Assembly: GCA_036417435.1 (NCBI GenBank)
Contig: CM070910.1
Location: forward strand, 19,533,501 to 19,597,500
DNA length: 64,000 bases
Source of the DNA: Inia geoffrensis
Lineage: Eukaryota; Chordata; Mammalia; Artiodactyla; Iniidae
Direction of reading: 5' to 3'
Part shown: piece by piece, positions 1-17,860 of the stretch
Position numbering within the stretch: position 1 is the stretch's first letter
How the letters are laid out: every line of letters starts with the position of its first letter
The notes under the pieces: model-generated
What the model was told of the DNA's origin: nothing
Databases searched by the model: none
The model's input: only the letters and a program-made list of their open reading frames with translations
Made by a program: the position numbers and the translations under genes

Positions 1-1160
1 AGAGAGGAGAAAAGGAAATAATGTCTATTGAAAAAATATATTGTTTTCTTTTTTGTCATTGTTTCATCTACAGAATGGGCAGTATTCCCTTCGGAAGAGC
101 TGATGGGAATAATGCCATTTGGAAAGTACACAACACAGCAGCATGGCAGAACACAAGAAAGTTCTGAACTGTCAACTTCCAGGGTCCTTGCATGGCCAAA
201 TGACTCTTATTTTCCTAAAATTACTCTAAGAATGTTTTGTAGCAGCAATTTGAATAAACGGACTCACTTGTCACTGTGATTTAATGTCTATTTTGCTACT
301 GAATCAGCCGTATTTGGCCAGCCCTGCTGTCTTCACATTTTTCTTTGTGTTTATCCCTAAGCTTAGCAACTAACCAAACACTGAGCGGAATATCGATATT
401 TAAAAGTGAAATGTATTAATAGTTTACTAATTGTTCCACAGAGAGACTGAGTTTGTATGGTTTACATTTTTGTACTTCTTTCTGTTCTACTTATGATATT
501 CTGAATGTCTGAAATTTTTTGACTTTCCCCCCACTATTCACAAGCTTTCAATTACTGGTAAAGATGTGTCTTTGGGTGTCTTTAGTTCACATAAGATTGC
601 TATGTTAAGTGCTGATGAATATAGAAATGTTAAGACCACGAGAACAATTTTAATAAAGAATCAAAAAGTAACAGATTATGTAAACAGGACAGGGGGTTTT
701 CTTAAGGCAGTGACCAAAATTAAAGCCCCCCTCCTCTGCGCCCTACCCCTAACAGTTTTCTTTTGATCAAATAACTATAAGCCTGTGTTTCTGGACACAG
801 AATGATGTTTTAAGTTGAAAAAATATTACTGACTTTTACTGAAAGCAAATTCAAAGCAAAAAGATTTACTTTATGCCATTTAAAAATTATCAGTCATATA
901 TTTACAGTCATAGAATTACCGTTTTGGGGTTTTGTTTTACCTTGGAAAGGCTTGAAAATATTTACTTTAAACCCATTTTTATACGTACTAAAAGTATTAT
1001 AACACTCTTTCGAAAAAAGAAAGTGATCATGTGTCATTTCAGGCATCAAATTGGTCTAGGCAAGGGAAAAGTATTCAGTGTTTTTTGCAGGACCTCTGGG
1101 CTCTGAATGGCGCTTCTTCCACTAATCCGAAAAACTTTAGAGGCGGCACGGTCTTTAAAG
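1..1160. other. Upstream flank, no gene recognised
   Basis: AT-rich sequence with only short reading frames (longest 83 codons) and no recognisable protein, RNA or repeat. It lies upstream of the EPM2A CpG island and could hold part of a divergent noncoding transcript, but nothing in the sequence shows this. Confidence 0.5.
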
Positions 1161-1164
1161 ATCA

Positions 1165-1240
1165 TTATTTTATACCCTCAGTTTACAGGTAAGAACCTGA
1201 GGCCCAGAGAGTGTAAGTGACCTGTTGAAGGTCCGGAGCT
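1165..1240 (+). repeat. MIR fragment
   Basis: Contains the MIR core signature: a run like 'cctcagtttacaggt', then 'ctgaggcccagagag', then 'taagtgacctg'. This is the sense orientation. It is old and diverged, and sits just upstream of the CpG island. Confidence 0.7.
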
Positions 1241-1577
1241 CTCCAGGCACCGCTGCAGGATCTTTCCCCAACTTCACTATTGTGGAGGCTGCTTTCTATA
1301 TGCCATTCTCTTCTTCCTACGACCCTCACAAAAATAATTTCGAGGTTTTTGGGAAAGATTACTGGAAAATCTCGGGGCTTATGAGATGTTTTATTTCCTT
1401 TCCTAACCCCTTTTCCTTGCTTCCGATGCGTCCCCAGCCGTCCGCGGAGCCGCTGGAAGAGGCAGCGGGCAGGGGCCAGGCTCCTTCTCCGGGAGAGACG
1501 GGTGGTGGCCCCAGCTGACCACTTCCCGCGGCCAAAGGCCCCGGCCTGGGTCATCCTCGGGCTCCTGGGCCGCGTGA

Positions 1578-2639
<1,062 letters not shown>

Positions 2640-2640
<1 letters not shown>

Positions 2641-3180
2641 ATGACAGTTGAGATATGCTCTGATTTCTTCAAATATAAAAACAATACATGCTGGCTGTAA
2701 AAAAGTCAAAAACAAAAGCAAAAAATGTACAAAGTAAAAACTTGTGCCCTCCACACACCCTAAGTCGACTGCACACCGACCAATATATGACATGTATCTA
2801 TCTCACACATAAATTGGTTAATATATTATTCTCTCTCCTGCTTTTTCTTGCTCTGTAAAGGTTGCGGATACCTTTTAGTGCCACTCGTATAAATGTATAT
2901 TTCATTTTTTAAATGGCAACGAAATATCCTGCATTTACCAGTGTGCATTTAGGTTGTTTTCTGTCTTCCTCTGTTATAAACAGTAATAGCTTAATTGGAA
3001 ATCCGTGTATAAAGTTATCTTTGAGCATTTGGGAATGTTCCTGTGTGGTAGATTCTGAGAAGTGAAACTTAGGTCAAAGCGTGGCCATATTTTACATTCC
3101 AGTAAGGACTCTACCAAGTTATTCCCTGAAAACCTTATGCCAGTGTAGAATCCTGCCCGCGATGTGTGAATGTAGACAGC
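2640..3180 (-). repeat. Old LINE (L1M-like) 3' fragment, tentative
   Basis: Phrases typical of an antisense L1 end are visible, such as 'tgcatttaggttgttt' (about 2944-2959) and 'tgagaagtgaaactt' followed by 'aggtcaaagcgtggcc'. These correspond to the end of ORF2 and the 3'UTR of old L1s read backwards. It is strongly diverged and the family is not assigned. Confidence 0.45.
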
Positions 3181-4146
3181 CCTTCCTTTAAATGAAATGT
3201 GCAAAGTTGCGGATTGGAGTATGTGTGGCTCAGTCGTTGTCTAAAGCGGATGAAATGTCTCTGTGGAAGTTTATATGACAAAAATGGGCCACTTAAGCCC
3301 ATGATGGTGTGGAATCAAAGAATCTGCAGAGAGCATGAGTGTTCTGTAATATGTTTATATATTTTTGTTTTCCTTGTTCCTCTTTTTGTACCCCACTGAG
3401 TTTCATGGTCTGGTGACATTTATTGTCCTTTTGTATTACGATGCCAGAGCTGAAAGGTGCTCTCATCAATTATGCCCTTCTTTACAGGATATTACTATTA
3501 TTAATAGTATTATGTAATTATTTTTCATAATAAAGTAATATCTGATCATTTTAATAAAAATTAGGATGGTTCTTCCCTTTCCCCAGCCTCCTTTTCTATT
3601 TTTAGTTTTTCTGATATTCCTCCCAAAGTTCTGAATAATTTGCTTATATTGCTGTTTCTTAATATATCAACTTGAATTTTTCTGTTTTTAGATTTTCTGA
3701 GTTACCATACAAGTTATATATTACATTTAAATTAAAATTAGACAATATCTATTGATAGGGGCTGTATACCCATTAAATTAACCATCATACTTGCTGTGAA
3801 ATATGAGGAATTTAGCTCAAGTTCATTATCTCTCTCCTCCCTGCTGGTTTTTATATTATTATTTTATACTGCATATATGTAGTTTATTGTTGATTTTCTA
3901 TTATATAGAAATTTCTGTATTATGCTTCTGTTACATAGAAAGTTACTCGTATGTAAAAGGATAAGAAAAATAACTCACCTTCACATTCCTCCCCTTCTCC
4001 TTACTTTGGTTAATCATCATTTCTACATTAAGTTCTATTAATATATAATTTGTATTCTGTTTTATAATTGTTGCTGTGCCTTCTTGTTTTAGGTGGATAG
4101 GTTGATTCTAAGAACTGTAAGTTAACAAAGAGCATCACGAGGCGCA
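3180..4146. other. Unique intron sequence
   Basis: AT-rich sequence without a recognisable gene or repeat. Reading frames are under 70 codons. Confidence 0.4.
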
Positions 4147-4160
4147 ACATAGCCTATTTT

Positions 4161-4366
4161 TTTTGTTTGTTTGTTTGCGGTACGCGGGCCTCTCACTGCT
4201 GTGGCCTCTCCCATTGCGGAGCACAGGCTCCGGACGCGCAGGCTCAGCGGCCGTGGCTCACGGGCCCAGCCGCTCCGCGGCATGTGGGATCTCCCCGGAC
4301 CGGGGCACGAACCTGCGTCCCCTGCATCGGCAGGCGGACTCTCAAACCACTGCGCCAGGGAAGCCC
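4161..4366 (-). mobile_element. CHR-type SINE (cetacean)
   Basis: A tRNA-derived SINE inserted antisense to EPM2A. Read on the minus strand it starts 'gggcttccctgg' and ends in an A-rich tail that appears here as (TTTG)n. It is flanked by a 14-bp target-site duplication, ACATAGCCTATTTT, at 4147-4160 and 4367-4380. The body is close to other copies in the window, so it is fairly young. Confidence 0.93.
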
Positions 4367-4394
4367 ACATAGCCTATTTTTAAGAGTAAGGATT

Positions 4395-4545
4395 CTAGAG
4401 CCAGAATGGCTTCACCAACCAGTGTGTGACTTTGGGCAAGTCACTTTACTGTGCTGTTGTTGAAAGGACTAAACTGGCTAATAAATCTAAAGAGCTTAGA
4501 ATAAGACATATATTAAGTGTTAAATAAGTGTTTGTTATTGTTACT
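4395..4545 (-). repeat. MIR
   Basis: Reads as an antisense MIR: 'gtgtgactttgggcaagtca' followed by 'gttgttgaaaggactaaa' and 'aaagagcttagaataagaca'. It is the host sequence next to the CHR SINE at 4161. Confidence 0.75.
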
Positions 4546-5041
4546 ATTGTGATTAGGAAATAATTAGTGTGGAACTAAGTAGTTCAGTTGCACTCATTAA
4601 AAGTTTGGAAATATAATTCTGTGATATGAGACCTGTGTACCAGGAGGAGAAGCTCTCTTCACACTGTAAATCATGCTCAGATTTTTATTTAAAGTGATAC
4701 CAGAGTTCATTTTACTTTATATTTGGGTGGCCCCATGTTCTACACCTTGTTTCAAACGTTCTAGTTACTTTTTAAAAACAGAAACAGCACGTTGGTCTTC
4801 AAAATTTCCTAGCTTAAATGCAGTATTGGATGAATGCAAATTCCTCACTTTTTGAAAGCATTCTTTTCCTTGAAGAATTGGGATTTTTGTTCCAATTTTC
4901 ACTAATATATAGCTTTCTGAGCACAGCTATCTGAGACTTTTATTTTTGTTGTTTTTAATTGAACTCCAATGTTTGTTGCATTGTTAAGGATTCCAAATCT
5001 TCCACTTTCTTGAATGTCTTAATCATTTCATTGGATTGTAT
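4546..5041. other. Unique or old L1-like intron sequence
   Basis: No gene. The last part (from about 4900) continues, across the composite L1 insertion, with the sequence after 16617, so the two flanks were once adjacent. That joined sequence has the T-rich look of an antisense old L1 but I cannot name it. Confidence 0.35.
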
Positions 5042-5087
5042 CCTCAAATAATTTTTTTTTTGGTATTTTTTTTATACTTTTTTTTTT

Positions 5088-5833
5088 CACACACACACCC
5101 TGTATTTTATTTTTGCAAGGGATAAATAAACTGACATCAAGCATTGTAAATGGATGACCACAACAAAAGCAACAATGATTGCAATTACCAAACATTAATA
5201 AACACACTCACACTATGTCATAATATTGACATTCAGTCCAGTAATCCTCCACTGTAACAGCTCCTTTACTTTGCAGTGAAAATTGATTTGTATATTTTTT
5301 GCCTCTGAGTCTTTTTTTTTTTTCAAACAGAAAGTCACAGAAATTATAATCATCCTCATCAGTTCACTCAGTCCCGTGTAATTAATTTTTATTTCATCTT
5401 GGTCTTTTGTTAGCACTTTTATGAATTCATCAGTTTTCCATTAGAGTTCTGAAAATGCTTATGCATTCAGTTCAGCAGTATAGTCAGTTACCAGAAAGCT
5501 GTACTTGTCAGAGTCTTTTCCATGAATTCCTTGAAGATGAAACCCTTTTATAGGAATATATTTGCAAAAGCATCAGAGTACACCCAGAACAGTCTGCAAA
5601 TGACAAAAGACTTAAAAATGACCATGGTTAAAGGTCTGATGAAAGTTCATAATAGTGCAATTGACAAGGAAATTTAGTTATTTCTGAGATATATATTTTA
5701 AAGTAATAACTAGAATAATGACTTATAACATTATACCAGAACATATAAGATTTTTAGAAATTTCATGTAATGTCTGAAACATTTATATTAACATATTTCC
5801 ATACAAATAACCCAAAGAAAGTTTAGTATTAGT
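5088..5833 (-). other. 3'-transduced flank carried by the outer L1
   Basis: Not L1 sequence. It lies between the L1's own A-rich tail (5834-5857, AAACAAACAAAT-type when read on the minus strand) and the distal poly(A) at 5052-5087. An AATAAA signal (TTTATT on the + strand at about 5107-5112) lies about 20 bases before the distal poly(A), as expected for readthrough of the weak L1 signal into a downstream one. It should match a unique site elsewhere in the genome, the source of the parental L1. The longest reading frame (67 codons, 5213-5416 minus) resembles nothing I know. A retrocopied mRNA 3'UTR is the main alternative. Confidence 0.65.
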
Positions 5834-6044
5834 TGTTTTTATTTGTTTGTTTTTTTATACTGCAGGTTCTTATTAGTCATCAATTTTATACACATCACTG
5901 TATACATGTCAATCCCAATCACCCAGTTCAGCACACCACCATCCCCACCTCACCACGGTTGTCCCCCCTTGGCGTCCATACGTTTGTTCTCTACATCTGT
6001 GTCTCAACTTCTGCCCTGCAAACCAGTTCATCTGTACCATTGTT

Positions 6045-10087
<4,043 letters not shown>

Positions 10088-10090
10088 TTT

Positions 10091-13000
10091 ATGTAACATC
10101 TTTATTGGAGTATAATTGCTTTACAATGGTGTGTTAGTTTCTGCTTTATAACAGAGTGAATCAGGTATACATATACATATATCCCCATATCTCCTCCCTC
10201 TTGCGTCTCCCTCCCACGCTCCCTATCCCAGCCCTCTAGGTGGTCACAAAGCACAGAGTTGATATCCCTGTGCTATGCGGCTGCTTCCCACTAGCTTTTT
10301 ATTTTACATTTGGTAGTGTACATATGTCCATGCCTGTCTCTCACTTCGTCCCAGCTTACCCTTCCCACTACCCGTGCCCTCAAGCCCATTCTTTACGTCT
10401 GCATCTTTATTCCTGTTCTGCCCCTAGGTTCTTCATAACCGTTTTTTTTTTTTTTAGATTCCATGTATATGTGTTAGCATATGGTATTTGTTTTTTTCTT
10501 TCTAACTTACTTCACTTTGTATGACAGACTCTAGCTCCATCCACCTAACTACTAGTAACTCAGTTTCGTTTCTTTTTATGGCTGAGTAATATTCCATTGT
10601 ATATATGTGCCACATCTTCTTTATCCATTCATCTGTTGATGGAAACGTAAGTTGCTTCCATGTCCTGGCTATTGTAAGTAGAACTACAATGAACATTATG
10701 GTACATGACTCTTTCTGAAGAGTTTTCTCAGTGTGTATGCCCAGCAGTGGGGTTGCTGGCTCGCATGGTAATTCTATTCTTAGTTTTTTAAGGAACCTCC
10801 ATAGTGTTCTACATAGTGGCTGTATCGATTTACCTTCCCACCAACAGTGCAAGAAGGTTCCCTTTTCTTGACACCCTCTCCAGCATTTATTGTTTGTAGA
10901 CTTTTTGATGATGGCCATTCTGACTGGTGTAAGGTGATACCTCATTGTACTTTTGAATTGCATTTCTCTAATGATTAGTGATGTTGAGTATCCTTTCATG
11001 TGTTTGTTGGCAATCTGTATATCTTCTTTGGAGAAATGTCTATTTAGGTCTTCTGCCCATTTTTGGATTGGGTTGTTTGTTTTTTTGATATTGAGCTGCA
11101 TGAGCTGCTTGTAAATTTTGGAGATTAATCCTTTGTCATTACTTCATTTGCAAATATTTTCTCCCATTCTGAGCATTGTCTTTTCGTCTTGTTTATGTTT
11201 TGCTTTGTTGTGCAAAAGCTTTGAAGTTTCATTAGGTCCCATTTGTTTATTTTTGTTTTTATTTCCATTTCTCTAGGAGGTGGGTCAAAAAGCATCTTGC
11301 TGTGATTTATGTCATAGAGTATTCTGCCTATGTTTTCCTCTAAGAGTTTTATAGTGTCTGGCCTCAAATTTAGGTCATTAATCCATTTTGAGTTTATTTT
11401 TCTGTATGGTGTTAGGGAGTGTTCTAATTTCATTCTTTTACATGTAGCTGTCCAGTTTTCCCAGAACAATTTATTGAAGAGGCTGTCTTTTCTCCATTGT
11501 ATGTTCTTGCCTCCTTTATGAAAAATTAGGTAACCATATGTGCATGGGTTTATCTCTGGGCTTTCTATCCTGTGCCACTGATCTATATTTCTGTTTTCGT
11601 GCCAGTACCATACTGTCTTGATTACTGTAGCTTTGTAATATTGTTTGAAGTCCAGAAGCCTGATTCCTCCAGCTCCGTTTTTCTTTCTCAAGATTGCTTT
11701 GGCCTTTTGGGGTCTTTTGTGTTTCCATACAAATTGTGAAATTTTTTGTTCTAGTTCTGTGAAAAATGCCATTGGTGATTTGATAGGGATTGCACTGAAT
11801 CTGTAGATTGCTTTGGGTAGGATAGTCATTTTCACAATGTTGATTCTTCCAATCCAAGAACATGGTATATCTCTCCATCTATTTATATCATCTTTAATTT
11901 CTTTCAGCAGTGTCCTGTACTTTTCTGCATACAGGTCTTTTGTCTCCTTAGGTAGGTTCATTCCTAGGTATTTTATTCTTTTTGTTGCAGTGGTATATGG
12001 GAGTGTTTCCTGAATTTCTCTTTCCAATTTTTCAACATTAGTGTATAGTAATGAAAGAGATTTCTGTGCATTAATTTTGTATCCTGCTACTTTACCAAAT
12101 TCATTGATTAGTTCTAGTAGTTTTCTGGTAGAGTCTTTAGGATTCTCTATGTATAGTATCATGTCATCTGGAAACAGTGACACCTTTACTTCTTCTTTTC
12201 CAATTTGGATTCCTTTTATTTCTTTTTCTTCTCTGAGTGCTGTGGCTAAGACTTCCAAAACTATGTTGAATAATAGTAGTGTAGTGGACAACCTTGTCTT
12301 GTTCCTAATCTTAGAGGAAATGGTTTCAGTTTTTTACCTTTGAGAACAATGTTGACTGTGGGTTTGTCATATATGGCCTTTATTATGTTGAGGGAAATTC
12401 CCTTTATGCCTACTCCCTGTAGGCTTTTTATCATAAATGGGTGTTGAATTTTGTTGAAAGCTTTTTCTGCATCTATTGAGATCATCATATGGTTTTTCTC
12501 CTTCAGTTTGTTAATATGGTTTATGACATTGATTGATTTGCGTATATTGAAGAATCCTTGCATTCCTGGGATAAACCCCACTTCATCATGGTGTATGATC
12601 CTTTTAATGTGCTGTTGGATTCTGTTTATTACTAATTGGTTGTTGGGCTTTTGTTTATTGGAAGATTTTTAATCACATTTTCAATTTCAGTGCTTGTGAC
12701 TGTTCTGTTTATATTTTCTATTTCTTCTTGGTTCGGTCTTGGCACGTTGTGCTTTTCTAAGAATGTGTCTATTTCTTCCAGGTTGTCCGTTTTATTGGCA
12801 TAGAATTGCTTATAGTAATCTCTCATGATCCTTTGTATTTCTGCTATGTCAGTTGTTACTTCTCCTTTTTCATTTCTAATTTTATTGATTTGAGTCTTCA
12901 CCCTTCTTTCTTGATGAGTTTGGCTAATGGTTTATCAATTTTGTTTATCTTCTCAGAGAACCAGCTTTTAATCTTATTGATCTTTGCTATTGTTTCCTTT

Positions 13001-14050
13001 ATTTCTTTTTCATTTATTTCTGTTCTGATCTTTATGATTTCTTTCCCTCTGCTAACTTCGGGTATTTTTGTTCTTTCTCTAATTGCTTTAGGTGTAAAGT
13101 TAGGTTGTTTATTTTAGATGTTTCTTGTTTCTTGAGGTAAGATTGTATTGCTATAAACTTTCCGCTTAGAACTGCTTTTGCTGCATCCCATAGGTTTAGG
13201 GTCATCGTGTTTTTGTTGTCATTTGTTTCTAGGTATTTTTTGATTTCCTCTTTGATTTCTTAAGTGAGCTCTTGGGCATTTAGTAGTGTATTGTTTAGCC
13301 TCCATGTGTTTGTATTTTTTACAGATATTTTCCTGTAATTGATATCTAGTCTCATAGCGTTGTGGTTGGAAAAGATACTTGATATGATTTCAATTTTCTT
13401 AAATTTGTTAAGGCTTGATTTGTGATCCAAGATATGATCTATCCTGGTGAATGTTCCATGAGCACCTGAGAAGAAAGTGTATTCTGTTGTTTTTGGATGG
13501 AATGTCCTATAAGTATCAATTAAGTCCATCTTGTTTTATGTATCATTTAAAGCTTGTGTTTCCTTATTTATTTTCATTTTGTATGATCTGTCCATTGGTG
13601 AAAGTGGGGTGTTAAAGTCCCCTACTATGATTGTGTTACTGTTGATTTCCCCTTTTATAGCTGTTAGCATTTGCCTTATGTATTGAGGTATTCCTATGTT
13701 GGGTGCATAATATTTACAATTGTTATATCTTCTTATTGCATTGATCCCTTGTTCCTTATGTAGTGTCCTTCTTTGCCTCTTGTAATAGTCTTTATTTTAA
13801 AGTCTGTTCTGTCTGATATGAGAATTGTTACTCCAGCTTTCTTTTGATTTCTATTTGCATGGGAAAGTTTTTTCCATCCCCTTACTTTCAGTCTGTATGT
13901 GCCCCTAGGTCTGAAGTGGGTCTCTTGTAGATAGCATATATCTGGGTCCTGTTTTTATATCCATTCAGCCAGTCTATTTCTTTTGATTGGAGTATTTAAT
14001 CCATTTACATTTAAGGTAATTATCGATATGTATGTTCCTATTACCATTTT
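10091..14050 (-). mobile_element. Inner L1, ORF2-only, inside the outer L1
   Basis: Carries the other cetartiodactyl L1 3' end ('aacatctttattggagtata' from 10095). The sequence runs back through 3'UTR and ORF2 to the ORF2 start codon and there joins the outer L1's ORF1 side. The sequence around the ORF2 ATG occurs twice, at about 10021-10090 and 13981-14050, exactly 3960 bases apart. Almost no poly(A) remains at 10091-10094. The length is about 3.96 kb, so the copy is 5'-truncated or was joined by homology. Confidence 0.75.
10450..14047 (-). pseudogene. L1 ORF2 of the inner element, broken
   Basis: The ATG is at 14047-14045 (MVIGTYI). The reverse transcriptase region in the frame 11125-12291 (388 codons) reads [11 protein letters not shown]: the FADD box has Ala changed to Pro. 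The C-terminal knuckle [18 protein letters not shown] has also lost its last cysteine. Other stops and frameshifts occur in the endonuclease half. Not functional. Confidence 0.85.
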
Positions 14051-14103
14051 CTTAATTGTTTTCAGTTTGTTATTGTAGGTCTTTCCCTTCTCTTGTGTCC
14101 TGC

Positions 14104-14987
14104 CTAGAGAAGTTCCTTTAGCATTTGTTGTAAAGCTCGTTTGGTGGTGCTGAATTCTCTTAGCTTTTGCTTGTCTGTAAAGCTTTTAATTTCTCCTCTG
14201 AAACTGAATGAGATCCTTGCTGTGTAGAGTAATCTTGGCTGTAGGTTTTTCCCTTTCTTCACTTTAAATATGTCCTGCCAGTCCCTTCTGGCTTGTAGAG
14301 TTTTTGCTGAAAGATCAGCTGTTAGCCTTATAGGGATTCCGTTGTATGTTATTTGTTGTTTTTCTCTTGCTGCTTTTAATATTTTTTCTTTGTATTTAAT
14401 TTTTGGTAGTTTGATTAATGTGTTGTGGCATATTTCTTCTTGGATTTATCCTCTATGGGACTCTGCGCTTCCTGGCCTTGATTATCCTTTCCCATATTAG
14501 GGAAGTTTTCAACTATAATCTCTTCAGATATTTTCTCAGTCTTTTTCTTTTTCTCTTCTTCTTCTGGGACCCCTATAATTCAAATGTTGGTGTTCTTAAT
14601 GTTGTCCCAGAGGTCTCTGAGACTGTCCTCAATTCTTTTCATTCTTTTTTCTTTATTCTGCTCTGTGGTAGTTATTTCCACTATTTTATGTTCCAGGTCA
14701 CTTATCCGTTCTTCTGCCTCAGTTATTCTGCTATTGATTCATTCTAGAGAATTATTTATTTCATTTATTGTGTTGCTCATCATTGTTTGTTTGCTGTTTA
14801 GTTCTTCTAGGTCCTTTTTAAACATTTCTTGTATTTTCTTTATTCTATTTCCAAGATGTTGGATCATCTTTATTATCATTACTCTGAATTCTTTTTCAGG
14901 TAAACTGCCTCTTACCTCTTCATTTGTTTGGTGTGATGGGTTTTTACCTTGCTTCTTAATCTGCTGTGTGTTTCTCTGTCTTCTCAT
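14104..14987 (-). pseudogene. L1 ORF1 (RNA-binding chaperone) of the outer element
   Basis: Starts MRRQRNTQQIKKQ at 14987 and ends at a TAG (14106-14104) after the typical ALQQMLKELL. The N-terminal half is a coiled coil (LGNRIKKIQEMFKKDLEEL). The span is 884 bases, not a multiple of three, so at least one frameshift is present. The same protein in the L1 at 34.8-42.3 kb spans 298 codons. Confidence 0.85.
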
Positions 14988-16602
14988 TTTGCTTCACTTA
15001 CTGTGTTTGGGGTCTCCTTTTTGTAGGCCACAGGTTCGTAGTTCCTGTTGTTTTTGGTGTCTGCCCCCAGTGGCTAAGGTTGGGTTGTGTAGGCTTCCTG
15101 GTGGAGGACACTGGTGCCTGTTTTCTGGTGGATGAGGCTGGATCTTGTCTTTTTGGTGGGCAGGACCGTGTCTGGTGGTGTGTTTTGGGGTGCCTGTGAC
15201 CTTACTGTGATTTTAGGCAGCCTCTCTGCTAATGGGTGGGGTTGTGTTCCTGTCTTGCTAATTGTTTGGCATAGGGTGTCCAGCACTGTAGCTTGCTTGT
15301 CGTTGAGTGGAACTGGGTCTTAGCATTGAGATGGAGATCTCTGGGAGAGCTTTCGCCATTTGATGTTACATGGAGCCTGGAGGTTTCTGGTGGACCAGTG
15401 TCCTGAACTCGGCTCTTCCACCTCCGAGGCACAGGCCTGGGACACCCAGCCAGAGCACCAAGACCCTGTTGGCCACACGGCTCAGAAGAAAAGGGAGAAA
15501 AGAAGAAAGAAAGAAAGAAAGAAAGGAAGAAAGGAAGGTAGGAAGGAAGGAAGGAAGGAAGGGAGAAAGGGAAAGAAAGAATAAAATTAAGTTATTAAAA
15601 GAAAAAAATTATTAAATTTTAAAATTATTAAAAATAAAAAATATTAAGAAGTAATAAAAAAGAATAAAAAAGAAAGAAAAACAAAACCAAAAAACAAATC
15701 CACCAGTGATAACAAGCACTAAAAAGTATACTAAAAAAAAAATGACGGACAGACAGAACCCTAGGATAAGTGGTAAAAGCAAAGGTATACAGACAAAATC
15801 ACACAAAGCAGTATACACATACACAGTCAAAAAAAGCAAAAAAGGAAAAAATATATATATAAAAAAAAGGAAGAGAGCAACCAAATCAATAAACAAATCT
15901 ACCAATGGTAATAAATTCTACATGCTAAACTATGATAAACATAAAATCAGAAACAAATTAGATGCAGAAAGCAAGGTTAAGTCTACAGTTGCTCCCAAAG
16001 TCCACCACCTCAGTTTTGGGATGATTCGTTGTCTATTCATGTATTCCACAGATGCAGGGTACATCAAGTTGACTGTGGAGATTTAATCCGCTGCTCCTGA
16101 GGCTGGTGGGAGAGATTTCCCTTTCTCTTCTTTGTTCTCATAGCTCCTGGGGTTCAGCTTTGGATTTGGCCCTGCCTCTGCATGTAGGTCGTCTGAAGGC
16201 ATCTGTTCTTGGCTCAGACAGGACAGGGTTAAAGTAGCAGCTGAGTAGGGGGCTCTGGCTCACTCAAGCTGGGGGGAGGGAGGGGTATGGAATGTGGGGC
16301 TTCCCCCTCCCTCCATCTCCACCAGTGAAGCGGCTTCCTAGTGGGTGGAGTTTTCCTCCTGCACGGCTCCCTCCCAGAGGTGCAGGTCCCATTCCTATTC
16401 TTTTGTCTCTGGTTTTTCTTTTTTCTTTTGCCCTTCCCAGGCACTTGGGGAGTTTTTTTGCCTTTTGGGAAGTCTGAGGTCTTCTTCCAGCGTTCAGTAG
16501 GTGTTCTGTAGGAGTTGTTCCACATATAGATATATTTCTGATGTATTTGTGGGGAGGAAGGTGATCTCCACGTCTTACTCCTCTGCCATCTTGAACGTCT
16601 CC
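14988..16602 (-). repeat. 5'UTR of the outer L1
   Basis: From the intact L1 5' end (AAGATGGCAGAGGAGTAAGA on the minus strand) down to the ORF1 start. It contains a purine tract with (GAAA)n and (GGAA)n at 15490-15580 and a long A-rich stretch at 15580-15900. It lacks about 0.6 kb of CpG-rich sequence present in the 5'UTR of the L1 ending at 42323. Confidence 0.85.
15488..15585 (+). repeat. GA-rich microsatellite (GAAA/GGAA)n
   Basis: A run of gaaagaaag followed by ggaaggaagg units on the + strand, inside the L1 5'UTR. Confidence 0.9.
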
Positions 16603-16656
16603 CCTCAAATAATTTTGAAGAAACAGTAAGTGGGTGATAAAATATCTGAGTCTTTA

Positions 16657-16872
16657 TTTATTTATTTATTTATTTATTTTGCTGTACATGAGCCTCTCAC
16701 TGTTGTGGCCTCTCCCGTCGTGGAGCACAGGCTCTGGACGCGCAGGCCCAGCAGCCATGGCCCACAAGCCCAGCCACTCCGCGGCACGTGGGCTCTTCCC
16801 GGACCGGGGCACGAACCCGAGGCCCCTGCATCAGCAGGCGGACTGTCAAGCACTGCGCCACCAGGGAAGCCC
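16657..16872 (-). mobile_element. CHR-type SINE
   Basis: (TTTA)n tail at 16657-16678, CHR body, ending in 'ccagggaagccc'. It is flanked by a 12-bp target-site duplication TCTGAGTCTTTA at 16645-16656 and 16873-16884. Its body is more diverged than the copies at 4161 and 29281. It lies just outside the composite L1. Confidence 0.92.
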
Positions 16873-16884
16873 TCTGAGTCTTTA

Positions 16885-17860
16885 AATGCCTGAAAAGGTC
16901 TTTCTTTTGATTTCACACTTGATTAGTCATCTGGTATTCTAGCCTCAAAATAATCTTCCCTTTGAAGGAACTGCCACAGTACCTTCTAGCACCTGTTGTA
17001 GCTGATATTTCTGATGTAAAACTAAGCCCATTTCTTTGTAGGCACTTCTTTTTCATCTTTTGAAGCTTTAACACTTCTCCTTACACTATTTTACCAGGAG
17101 GTATCTGAGTTTGTTGTTGTTCTTGTGACTTGACAATTGGTTGGTTGTTTTGATTCCAGGAATTGTTTTTTTCAACTCATGGAAATTTTCTATTATTCCT
17201 TTATTTCCTCCTCTCTGTTTTCTCTCTTCTTTTGTCTGAAATGTCTGTTAGCCATATATTGTACCTTCTGCTTTTATGTGAGTATCTCTTAAAAGATCTC
17301 AAACATCTTTTGTTTGAATAGATTTCCCTGGCTGTGTTTCCAGATCACTGTTTGGTTTTTAATACTAACCATTGCATCATTTACTTCCTACACTATATTT
17401 TAAAAATTTTTGGCAATTGTAGTTTTAATCTCCCACTTTTTTTCTCTTATTCTCTGATTTCTTTTTCTCCAGAGCTGATTGTTCTTCTTGTATGGATAAT
17501 TTATACTTGAATCTTTCTGAGGACATCAAATAGAATTGATTAAAAGTTGTTTTTGTCTTGCATTAACTTTTTTTTCCCTCTCTGTAGTCAATTATTTTTT
17601 TAATGCTAAGGGTTCTCCTCAAGTATCTGGTAATCCCTAGGTGACCATTCATTTTTATGAATAAAGGTTATGTTGATTTGTATAGGCAGCTGTGCAGGTT
17701 CCCTGTTGAAGTTGCTTATGTTTATCCAAAATCTTCTCTAAATGGGAGGACACTCATGGGCTACCATGTAATCTGGCAGCTTTTGTGGAGGGGAAGGTTT
17801 CTTCACTTAGGGTTAATGGTTGAGGATCTAGCAGGCTCCAGGTCCTTATCATTAGCAAAG
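16885..17860 (-). repeat. Old L1M/HAL1-like sequence, tentative
   Basis: T-rich antisense LINE-like sequence, for example the region around 17185-17300 about a gene-poor 'ctgttagccatatattgtac' stretch, which resembles the ORF1-to-5'UTR portion of old L1s. The family is uncertain. No gene is seen. Confidence 0.3.

Noticed and set aside
15360..15615. Lys/Arg/Glu-rich frames (74 and 81 codons)
   Set aside because: They are translations of the GAAA/GGAA simple repeat in an L1 5'UTR.
10091..16602. A simple full-length L1 ending at 10091
   Set aside because: The target-site duplication pairs the 5' end at 16602 with 5042, and nothing at 10091 matches the 5' flank.
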